Source: Dryas octopetala
Taxonomy: Eukaryota; Streptophyta; Magnoliopsida; Rosales; Rosaceae
Length of the DNA stretch: 64,000 bases
Direction: 5' to 3'
Assembly (NCBI GenBank): GCA_963921425.1
Contig: OY992838.1
Location: forward strand, 12,338,001 to 12,402,000
In this document: one piece after another, positions 54,910 through 64,000 of the stretch
Layout: each line of letters starts with the position of its first letter
Position numbering within the stretch: the stretch's first letter is position 1
The notes under the pieces: model-generated
What the model saw: the letters and a program-made list of their open reading frames with translations, nothing else
What the model was told of the DNA's origin: nothing
Database searches by the model: none
Translations under genes and position numbers: made by a program

Positions 54910-54940
54910 AGGGAGAGGGAGAGCGAGCCAGCGTAGTTAG
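53398..54940 (-). promoter_or_regulatory. 5' region of the seven-transmembrane gene
   Basis: A probable leader exon lies near 54760-54840, with a good donor (CGCCTT then GTAAGCTCTC). A possible second leader exon begins at about 53570 (TTGCAG, then GTTGCTGGGTCACATAAACA). The upstream open frame at 53394-53642 ends in a stop just before the main exon. The (GA)n tract at 54842-54930 falls at or just above the leader as (CT)n on the gene strand. Exon borders here are tentative. Confidence 0.4.
54842..54930. repeat. (GA)n microsatellite with a (GGGAGA)n tail
   Basis: About 28 GA units (54842-54898) are followed by four GAGGGA-type hexamers (to about 54924). On the strand of the neighbouring gene it reads (CT)n near the transcription start, where CT-rich tracts are common in plant leaders. 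Confidence 0.9.
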
Positions 54941-56464
54941 GGGAATAGGTGAGTGGGACTTTGTTGGTGACAGGCTGTATCCAGCTGTGTCGTCCGAGCC
55001 ATGTGGTTCGGAAACTGAATAAGCTTGCTTCGGCTTCTATTCGATCCTACGTGGCAATGTCGTGGCGGCGTTTACGGTGAGGTTTTCCTTTTTTCTCTTT
55101 GGTGCTGTGTTTTGGGCGATAGGGAGTGTTTGTTTCATGCCCCTTTTTTGGACTCTGAATTTTCGATTTTCCTATTCTTATAATTTTTTCAAGGGATATG
55201 TTAATTTTAAGTTACTGATAATATTTTTATTTAACCACAAACACTCGAAGTCCTCATCTTAAGTTAATAAAAAAATTAACACCGTGGTCCCACTTCCCAT
55301 TTAATAAAATTTAACTGAAACTGTGACTACAACTTGCAAATAAATAAACTGTAAAAATCACTAAATCACCAAATCACCGATATAATAAATTGACTATAAA
55401 ACTCGATCTTCAAATAATAATAAGCTAAACAATGTGCCAAACAAAACCCAAATTAAATATGCATGAATGAGCTAGGCAAAGCATGAAATACAACTAGATC
55501 TGAATATACAAATTGCAACACAAAAATCAAAATCAAACAAATTAGTACATATAAATCAATAAATCAAAATTAACAAAATTGAGAAAAAAAATTAAGCATA
55601 AAATCGAAGCAAAACAAATATGAAACTATAACTATTGATGAACAACAATATCGAAATCCAAAAAATCGCGAACAAGAAATTAAGAGAAGAGAAGAAAATC
55701 ACAAAATTCGTAAATTAAAATAAAAAACAAAATTGATAACAAAAATTAAGCACCAAATCGAAGCAAAACAAACTTAAACTATAGTGATTGATGAACAACA
55801 ACATTGATAACCAAATCGCAAAGAAGAAATTGAGAGTAGAGAAGATCGGATCAAGATATCGAGTCAAATAAAAAAAAAACGACTTCCCTTTCAGAAATTA
55901 AATACATTAATAACTCAAAAACCATAAAAAGGCAAAATCGTAAAAGACTTAACCTTATTATTAACTTTTTAGAATAGATGTATTACATATTATTATACAA
56001 TATAGTTGTGATATAAATACTGAATACTTTATTTTTATTCTAATTTATTTGGTTTTTCATTTCATTTATGTGAATTGTATTGGGGTCATTATTGAGCTGG
56101 CATGCACCTAGATAATCGGGTTTGAGCTGGACTTGACTCAGACTTAACCAGGCTAAGAGACATTGTCAAGTCGGGCGAGGCCCAGATCACAATATGCATG
56201 TCCAAGTTATCTTTTAATTTTGTTTTAATTATGTAAATCCATAAAAAATACATCCAAAAGTGTTGAATAGGCGACACAATTTTTACTAGGTGGTCGCATG
56301 GCTTACGCTATATATTATCTTTTATTTATTACTCTTCCTCTTATCCGATTTGGGTAACTTGAATATTTATCTAATAAATGTTAGGTTAGAAAATAAAAGA
56401 GAGAATTTAATCATGTATCAAGAATACATAAAATTCTAATTTATGTGAGTAATCTTATTACTCA
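54941..56464. other. Intergenic with a short tandem duplication
   Basis: Two units of about 150 bp start at 55591 and 55744, sharing 'AATCGAAGCAAAACAAA', 'ATTGATGAACAACAA' and 'GAAGAAATTGAGAG'-like words. The second is shorter and diverged. No gene is seen. The first part (54941-55100) is the upstream flank of the seven-transmembrane gene. Confidence 0.5.
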
Positions 56465-57239
56465 TAGGGCATGCATGTTTACTTATTGGGAATGAGAATG
56501 ATTCCTATTCTTGTGTTTACTAACATTTGAGAATCATTTTCATTCATATTCATGTGTTTACTTAACTGTTAGGAATGAGAATGAAATCTCATTCCCTTGT
56601 TTACCAAACTTAGAGGAGAAATGGAATGCATGTGGGGCCCCATTCCTGATTTGGGTGAATGAGATTCATTAGGGGGGTGTCCATAATGAAGGAGAGGGAA
56701 TCAAAATAAAATTTTCATGTCCAAAATGCCCCCACATTTTTTATGAAAAAACGAAAATTACCCTTTATTTTATCATTTAAAATGAATATTTAAAGAAATA
56801 TTAAATATTTGATAGAAATAAATTGTAAATATAAATATTTAGTAAATGGATTAATAAATAAAAATAATAAAATTGTGAATATTAATAAATAAAAATATTT
56901 TGTGAATATTAAAATTGTAAAAAATATAATGAATTAATAAATAGTTGATAGAAATATAAATAATAATAAAATGAATATTTATAATTTAAAAAATTGTGAT
57001 TAATAAATAACATCTAATTAAGAAATATAATGGACGTTGTATAAGGGCATTTTAGTAATCAAACTCATTTTAATTCTGATTCATACTATTTAGTAAACAC
57101 ATTTATGTAAATCAACTTAATTTTATTCTCATTCATGACGGTTAGTAAACACATCAATGAGAATGGTTGATTCCGATTCCTGTTCATTCTTATTCCGATT
57201 CTTGCTCATTCCGATTCTAGTTTAATAAACATGTCCCTA
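56465..57239. mobile_element. Possible hAT-like non-autonomous element, about 775 bp
   Basis: The ends are inverted (TAGGGCATGCATGTTTACTT against TAATAAACATGTCCCTA). Subterminal GAATGAGAATG/CATTCTCATTC words repeat on both sides. Flanking 8-mers (ATTACTCA and GTTACCAA) match only partly. The centre is very AT-rich. The TAGGG termini recall small hAT elements, but the assignment is tentative. Confidence 0.45.
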
Positions 57240-57719
57240 GTTACCAAATAACATAAGTCATAACAGAGACACCAATCTCAGTTTCTCAACGGTGTCATTG
57301 ACCAAACTCAATTGTTCATACACAAAGCCACCATTAGCCATCTTTAGAGTAAACAAAGCACCTTAGAAGATATATCTACTAATGCTCAGCTGCCCATGCA
57401 TCTACGTAACACACTTTTGAGTTTTGGCAAACGTCAATTGAATGGATCCCAAAGCCGTTTAGTCGAACTTCTCCTATTTTTTTTTTAGTCATTCCTGTAG
57501 GCAACATTCCTTCCAAAGATTCAGATTGATCATTCATTCTCATATAATTGTGATTTGAGTTATCCGTAGATTCAAATCTATGCCATTGAACTTGTCAATA
57601 TTCTATTTAGACTTTATTAATGGATTTGCCTTTACAAATACAAAAAGAGAGGCTCTGAGATTGATGGCGGCTTTTAGAAAACACAGTATTTCTAGGGAAG
57701 TTAATGAGGATTACTATTA
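57240..57719. other. Intergenic, nothing recognised
   Basis: This lies between the putative hAT-like element and the left end of the large MULE. I see no gene or repeat with clear ends. Confidence 0.5.
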
Positions 57720-57849
57720 GGGGGCGGCTATTCCGACCACCCTGTTCTACTTAGTTGACCACCCTAAATTGAATTTAGTAAAAGACATATATACCCTATA
57801 GCAAAATGACCATAAAGGACATCTAATATTTGGTTTTCTCCCAACACCC

Positions 57850-58085
57850 CCTACCATCTTCAACCACCAGCTGAGAGGAGCACCATCATCTTCACCACCA
57901 TCTTCAACCTTCCACCACCACCATCTTCAACCTTCATCTTCCACCTTCCACCACCACCATCATCAACCTTCCACCCTAGATATAGATTGTTGTTTTAAAC
58001 AATCCCACCCACGTGCTCCACCCACAATCCCACCCGCTGGCTCCACCCACTCCACTCTCTTCTACCACCACCACCATCTTCAACC
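57850..58085 (+). repeat. CCACCATCTTCAACC-type minisatellite
   Basis: Irregular repeats of CACCATCTTCAACCTTCCAC and shorter variants form a CT/CA-rich, G-poor strand in the presumed leader of the transposase gene. Unit length varies and no frame is maintained. Confidence 0.7.
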
Positions 58086-58149
58086 AACCCTAGACATAGA
58101 TTGTTTTTGTAAACAAATGCATTGTATCCAAATCACCTACTTTTGACAA

Positions 58150-61100
58150 ATGGACAATCAGAACGACAACTTGGAGTCATCAAATGAAGTAAGTTTGAGT
58201 TTTTTTTTAGTTTTTTTGAATTTTTTCGCGGCTGAAAAACTGTGAGTTCGTGTTTTTATTCGGTAAACCAGTACCGAAATATACATTATATTTCGGTGGA
58301 TGGTCACCGAATAAATGTATATATTTCGGTAGGTATCCACCGTTTATAAATGTAATGTCAAATTTTTACACATTTGTTCGGTCGATGCCCGTCGAAAAAT
58401 GGCAATACATTCGGTGGTTTGTCACCGAAGTTTATACCACCGTTCGGCAGATATCCACCGAATGAATAACGTATAGTTTTTAAAATAGTTTTATTCGGTA
58501 GGTAGTTGTCGAATTATATTGGTATATTCGGTACTTAGCCACCGAATATACATGGTTTATTCGGTGGATTCCCGTCGAATACTGGGACAGAACTACTTTT
58601 TTTCCCGAATGACCAACGTATAATTGTTTCATTCGGTAGTCAATTGTCGAACTTTGTTTGAATATTCGGTACTTAGCCACCGAATATATGTGATATTTTC
58701 GGTGGCTTCCCGTCGAATACTGGGACAAAAATTAATTTTTTTTTTTTTTGCTGAATAGGAGCAGCAAGTGGATGCTTCCACCGAACTCAGTATAGTTGAA
58801 GGAAGGTGCAATTTTGACTACACCAATGAATTCACAACAGCGGAGGTAAACATTGTTTGTATGGCCGGGAATTATGATTTATGCATACCTAAATATGAAT
58901 TGTAAATAATATATATAATTATCATGTGTAGGTGTTTCAAAGTAAGGATTCAATGGTTAGTTGGATTCGTGCACAAGGAAAAAGGAACAACATGGTAATT
59001 GTCATTAGAAGGTCTGATGCAGGCGGGGTTCGTGGTAAGAGAGCTTGGATCAAATTTGCTTGTGAGAGAAATGGTCAATATGAGCCAAATAGATCAAGGA
59101 AGTCATCAAAGTCAGATTCAGGCGACAAAACATCCGATACTGCTAGCCGTAAGCAACCGGTTTCTGATGACTCTAAGGACACCCGTTCGAAGAAATGTGG
59201 ATGTCCATTCTCGTTGAAGGCGGTGAACACTGGATGTGGTGATCAATGGGAGTTGGAGGTTGCATGTGGAGTGCATAACCATGTAGTTTCAGAGTATATT
59301 GAAGGGCATTCATTCGCAGGCAGATTAACTGAAGAAGAGAATTCATTGTTAGTGGCTTTGTCCAAGACTTTGGTGAAACCGAAAGATATATTGAAGACCA
59401 TAAAAAGTCAGAATCCACAGAATACATCAATCATCAAGACAGTATACAATGCCAGGCAAAAACATAGGGTCATCGAGAGGGCCGGTAGATCAGAGATGCA
59501 AGTATTGCTAACTAAGCTGAGAGAACATAATTATGTTGAGTGGCATAGAAGTTCTGGTGATGTTGTGACTGACCTGTTTTGGACTCATCCTGAGAGTGTT
59601 GATATATTACGTGCATTTCCGCATGTACTGATAATGGATTGCACTTATAAGACTAATAGGTACCGTTGGCCACTTTTTGAGATTGTGGGTGTGACTTCCA
59701 CTAGCATGACATTCTCTGTTGCATTCGCTTATATATGTTCTGAGAAGGAGGATAATTATACATGGGCTTTGGGTAGAGTACGGTCTTTATTGAATGATGA
59801 CTGTCTTCCTAACGTGATTGTCACGGATCGGGAACTAGCACTCATGTCTGCAATCCCTAAAGTGTTTCCTAGTGCCAGACATTTATTGTGTAGATGGCAC
59901 ATTAGCAAAAATGTGTTGAAAAATTGCAGGAAGTTGTTTGGTACGGTTGACCATTGGGAGAAGTTTAATGCTGCCTGGAATTGTTTGGTTGGATCGGAGA
60001 GTGAGGATGAGTATGTGAGTCGTTTGCGTGACATGGAAACCAACTTTTGTTCATACGCTGGAGCTATTGAGTACATTAAGGATAGTTGGTTGATACCTTA
60101 TAAGGAGAGGTTTGTGGCTGCATGGACAGATGCTTGTATGCACCTTGGTAACACCACTTCGAACAGGTAGTCTATTTTTGTTATCATTGACTTGTTATAT
60201 GCTTAGACACACATACTAACTTCTTGTTACGAACAGGGCTGAAAGTGCACATTCAAGGTTAAAGAAGGAACTTGGCACTAGTCAGCTTAGTTTTGAGTTA
60301 TCATGGCAGCATATTCATACATTGCTAGAGTTGCAGCATACACACATTAAGGCATCATTTGAGAAAAGCCGTTGTTTTATCCAGCATAGTGTCAGGAAAC
60401 ATGAGGAGATGAAGGAATTGTTAGGCTATGTATCAGATACAGCATTGAATATAATTGGTTGTGAGATAAGGAGGTACCTTCACTAACTAACCTTCATTCT
60501 ACGCATTAAACACTTATTTAGTTTGTACCAATAATTTATTCACTTCTTTCATATTGTACAGGGTTGAATGAATTGGAGGTGCCTTACCATGTGATTGCAC
60601 CATTCGTCGGACACACGAGTTGCCATGTGCACATGAGATTTTGTCGTATAGACGACGTAACCGGCCTATTCCACTTGACTCCCTTCATCCTTATTGGAGA
60701 AAATTGGATTACAATAGGGAACCGGAGGTCACAAAACTCTCAGATCCTCCAGTTAATGCCACAGTAGATAGACTAATAAAATGGATGGAAGAGCAAGATG
60801 CAGACACCCAGAAGCACATAAGTTTGAAGTTAGAAGAGCTTATGAATCCAAGTTCCACTACTCTGAGGGAACCACAAGTGAAGACCAAGACTAGGGGCCG
60901 CCCAAGTAAAGCTGAAACCTCTACTAGGCGTTTGCCATCCGCATTTGAGTACGTACTTTCCGGTTGTGACAGTCATTCACCCTCACCGTCCATTGGCAAT
61001 GTTGGCTGTACCTCGCCAAAAAAGAAACTAAAAAAACGGGCCAACAAAGTGAAGACGAGTTCGCCCATTCCATTTGCTCAGCCACATCGGTATATAGACC

Positions 61101-61790
61101 AGTTTCAACCCATCATGAGACCGTACATTTCTGGTGTAACCGACGTCTTACCAGATGGTAATTGTGGATATAGAGTTGTAGCTGCAGCTATGGGATTTGG
61201 AGTGGATGCTTGGCGGAAGGTACGCACAGACTTATCCAGGACACTGCTACATACACCGGCTTTGTTTGAGTCAGTTTTCCATGTGCGCGAGCGAGTTATG
61301 GAGTTTCAGAGGGTACTTGACTATTTTGATGACACCCCTGCACCCAGAGATCATTGGATGACTATGCCCGAGATGGGATATATTATCGCCACATGTTATG
61401 GTGTAACCGTGATCCATTTATGTAGATCGTTATGCCTTACGTGTCTCCCACTATATGCACACTCAGAAGCACATCAGGACGTTGAGCTCCGTGAGATTTG
61501 CATTGGTTTTGTCAACGGTGATCATTTTGTACAGGTACGGCTATAAATTGTGTAATTGTAAATTTATAGTAGAAAAATTGTCATTGCTAAGTTATTCACT
61601 TAATTAATATGTGTAGGTACACTTGTCCCCGGGCCATCCTATGCCACCTATTTCAGATGATTGGCATAAACATGCCGACGCGTATGCCGCACGTGGTTGG
61701 TACATTGGATATCAAAATCGCCTTGAGGAGTTCAAGCGAATTAATGGTGACGTGCCTACGCCGGAAATTGTGTCTCTTGATAATGATTGA
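58150..61790 (+). CDS. MULE transposase fused to OTU cysteine protease domain
   Basis: Six exons (58150-58188, 58759-58845, 58932-60166, 60237-60473, 60562-61534, 61617-61790) with GT-AG borders total 914 codons plus stop. Order: FAR1/WRKY-GCM1-like zinc-binding N-terminus (CGCPFSLKA, GVHNHVV), MULE DDE transposase domain (MDCTYKTNRY with D near 278, VTDRELALM with D near 341, LLCRWH), SWIM finger (CDCTIRRTHELPCAH), basic linker, then OTU-like domain with LPDGNCGYR (catalytic Cys near 732) and NGDHFVQVHL (His near 852). The transposase cuts and pastes the element. OTU domains usually remove ubiquitin; its role in a transposon is unknown. In exon 5, three codons in, an in-frame TGA (60569-60571) precedes the SWIM finger; the frame is otherwise open. 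Exon 1 (MDNQNDNLESSNE) is the weakest. Confidence 0.8.
58259..58717. repeat. Array of twelve 20-bp near-palindromes with 33-bp phasing
   Basis: Each unit starts TTCGGT (once TTCGGC) and, 20 bases on, ends in CCGAA, TCGAA or (once) CCGTT, for example TTCGGTGGATGGTCACCGAA. Unit starts: 58259, 58292, 58325; 58377, 58410, 58443; 58494, 58527, 58560; 58632, 58665, 58698. Inside every triplet the spacing is exactly 33 bp; triplets are separated by 52, 51 and 72 bp from last start to next start. The array fills most of the first intron (58189-58758) of the transposase gene. Confidence 0.9.
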
Positions 61791-62089
61791 ATTTCAACTT
61801 AATTAAATCTAGTGAATTTTTTTTAACCTTTATGGCGTACGTACCATGTATGTGGGATGATATTAACCTTTATTAGATCTTGACTCATGCATAATATTAT
61901 CATAATATGTGGTGCTCCAATATTTGTTCGGATTGTTTTTATGCAATTTCAAAGTCACTAAATTAAGATGCTCCAATTTTAGCCAAAATAAAAAACAGAA
62001 GGTCCTAATTACAAATAACCCTCATAATTAGTCATTAACTTTTGGCCCTTGTGTTCATCAAAAAAACATCTGAACATGAAAGCGGGTGA
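61791..62089. other. Spacer between the convergent MULE genes
   Basis: About 300 bp of AT-rich DNA separates the stop codons of the transposase-OTU and PMD genes. It would contain both 3' ends. No polyadenylation signal was fixed and no further frame is present. Confidence 0.6.
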
Positions 62090-64000
62090 TCACTGCCGAG
62101 TGCGGCGCTGGTAGGTCATGGTGCTGCTCAAGTGTGTGCCCACCAAGATATGTTGTAGACTGTCAATCGCCCTGTAAAGGTGAGAGGGACGCCTTGTGGC
62201 CTCATCCTCGCCCAATGCCACAATAGGGCGAGTGATATGCAACATACGGTCAACACAGTCCTGTAAGTAACAAAATCATATATAAGCAACAATTTATATA
62301 CCATGTCAAAATATAAGCCAATTTGAGCCTAAATAAACAATTTTCACCACCAATTTCAAAATTTAAGCCTTTGGATCCATACCCTGCCAAATCCTGGTGC
62401 CACGGTCCTGTGGGGGTCAAATGCAGTCCTCAGTGCTGGATTTTGGATGTACGGATGAGATACATAATGGAACCACTGGAGGTAGCCGTCAACGGTGTCA
62501 GATGGAGCCTTCACTGGTACACTGCGACTATCTTCAGACAATAAGTGGTCCGGCCACCTCTCCCATGTACTATCAAAGTACTCGTAAAAGGGATTGTACG
62601 ATTGTGCATAAGCACCTCGTCCACCACGCTGAGGAGCACGTGCTGCAGGAGGGATAGTTTGTACCCGTCCAAATTGCCTTAAGACTCTCTCCGGATAATA
62701 TGGCTCCATAATGTCGAAACACTTGATCAATCCTGTGTAAAATGCAACATCTAGTAATGGATGTTGTTGTCTACTGGATTTGTAGGGTTCCCATATAACC
62801 TGAAGAAAGAAAAAAAACCAAAATAAGTTAGTATCAAATAATTCATCCAAGAGCAACAAATGCAAAATTAAGTCTAATTTTTCATTATCACTATAAATAT
62901 ATACCTCATCCGCCTTCAAATCGTCAAGTCGTTGTCTCAGTTTCTGCACATCTTCACAAGTTGTCCCGGTATCCTTCGTTGGAGTCCATCGGAGCACACG
63001 GGGGCTACTCTCTAAGTAGTTAATGTCATAGCCCGGACTAACAATATGGTTCATATGCTCATACACCCATGCCTCCAACAAGGTCATATATCCACACATT
63101 TGCTTAACCTTAGACCTAGAAGCAACACCTAACTGCCGATATAGGAAAGATAAGGCCCCTGCACCCCATGCATAATGGCTAGTGGTGTCGAGATTAGTAA
63201 GTAATCGTAGATACTGGACTTGTACCCTTGTGCCAGTCTTATCGGCAAAAAGGGTACATCCCAATAAGAACAATAAATAGGCTCTAGCAGCACACCTCAC
63301 TAGCTCATCATCATCTGTATCACACACATGGCCAAACCTCGACCGTAACCACTCGAGACGCACATACCCACCAGAATAGTCATCCAACTCCGATGTGGCA
63401 TCTGCCTCACTCACCCCTAAGTATGTTCTCAATAACAAATTTGATGCAATATGATCATGAGGGGGTGTAGAAAGTGATAAACCCACAACCGGAATTCCCA
63501 AAATGTTTAACACATCATCTAGTGTGATGGTCATCTCACCGAATGGCATATGGAAAGTATTAGTCTCAGGCTGCCACCTCTCAACAAAGGCTGAGACCAC
63601 TACCTTATCAACAGTACGGTACGAGCATGACACCAGTGGTCCGAGCCCAGATCTCATCACATACCCCTTCACATTGTTATTATCATTTCTACTCCACAAG
63701 TCCCATGTGCGCAGCTTTTTTTTTTTTTGGATATGCATCTTAGGGGCTCACGTTCCTATTTTCAAAAACAAGCCACAAGTCAATTACAATATGCAAACTA
63801 TATAGTTATAAAATTTTAAATTATATAAGTCATTATGTATAATCTCTAATACCTCATTTTTCCAAAAGGAGGCAGCAATGTGACTGTTGAAGCTCCTAAG
63901 CAATGACATATCAGTGGGACCTCCAGGGAAAGGCCCATCTGAATCATTGTTGTCATCTTCCATTACATTCTCTTCTGGCTGGACATCATCCCCCCTCTCT
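62090..64000 (-). CDS. Plant mobile domain (PMD) protein, 5' part outside the window
   Basis: Four exons are visible on minus: 64000 (open)-63853, 63755-62905, 62799-62383 and 62260-62090 (TGA). Exon 1 has the typical family opening GGPTDMSLLRSFNSHIAASFW. Exon 2 continues LRTWDLWSR, FVERWQPETNTFHMPFGEMT, ITLDDVLNILGIPVVG and LEWLRSRFG, hallmark blocks of the PMD / 'aminotransferase-like' domain shared with MAIN, MAIL1 and PP7-long proteins. Exon 4 ends TMTYQRRTRQ. PMD proteins of the host act in transposon silencing and genome stability; transposon-borne relatives are common. In exon 2 an A13 run (63716-63728 on the plus strand as T13) puts the two sides out of frame; A11 or A14 would agree. 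No catalytic function is assigned. Confidence 0.8.

Larger units (their letters stand above)
57720..64000. mobile_element. Large two-gene Mutator-like element (right end outside the window)
   Basis: The left boundary is placed near 57720, where GGGGGCGGCTATTCCGACC begins; a run of G at the tip fits MULE termini. It is inferred, because the partner repeat lies beyond 64000. The element carries a transposase-OTU gene on plus (58150-61790) and a PMD gene on minus (62090 to beyond 64000), convergent with about 300 bp between their stops. PMD genes and extra cysteine-protease domains are both known passengers of plant MULEs (the Ulp1-bearing Kaonashi group is one precedent). The leader has CCACCATCTTCAACC iterations (about 57850-58085). 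Each gene has one apparent coding lesion. Confidence 0.7.

Noticed and set aside
58259-58717. CRISPR-like regular repeat array
   Set aside because: Repeats are short palindromes with non-unique spacers in a plant transposon intron; nothing supports a CRISPR system.
62397-62657. Plus-strand frames opposite the PMD gene
   Set aside because: Antisense shadows of PMD exon 3.

Overview
The window is nuclear DNA of a flowering plant, almost certainly a eudicot: AT-rich intergenic DNA, genes with many GT-AG introns, a DYW-type pentatricopeptide repeat (PPR) protein, a plant MAPKKK, a GH116 glucosylceramidase, a PHD/SWIB/Plus-3/GYF protein and a plant mobile domain (PMD) gene. The species cannot be named from the sequence.

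Layout. 1-6.4 kb is a repeat island with no host gene: two hairpin elements, a 360-bp and an 880-bp foldback, a LINE tail and a non-autonomous Mutator-like element (MULE) with a perfect 9-bp target duplication. 7.1-8.3 kb (+) is a three-exon CMC2 gene (twin CX9C). A diverged tandem duplication follows. 10.4-24.7 kb (-) is a ten-exon PHD-SWIB-Plus-3-GYF gene whose introns hold many small inverted-repeat elements. 25-29.5 kb is repeats: a nested foldback, a LINE RNase H tail and a foldback element with a triplicated arm. 29.7-31.5 kb (-) is an intronless DYW PPR gene; 33.0-34.1 kb (-) an intronless MAPKKK; 35.6-46.0 kb (-) a 19-exon GH116 glucosylceramidase with one GC-AG intron and a tandemly duplicated upstream region. 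52.1-53.4 kb (-) encodes a seven-transmembrane protein of a family I cannot name securely.

From about 57.7 kb to the window edge lies a large two-gene MULE. One gene (+, six exons) encodes a MULE transposase with SWIM finger fused to an OTU-type cysteine protease domain. The other (-, convergent, continuing past the edge) encodes a PMD protein. The first intron of the transposase gene carries twelve 20-bp near-palindromes in four triplets with exact 33-bp spacing inside each triplet. This element and its intronic array are the best candidates for something not yet described. Each gene carries one apparent lesion (an in-frame TGA; an out-of-frame A13 run), so it may be recently dead or affected by assembly error.

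The host genes have unrelated jobs (mitochondrial assembly, chromatin/transcription, organelle RNA editing, signalling, sphingolipid turnover) and show no functional clustering, as expected for a plant chromosome.
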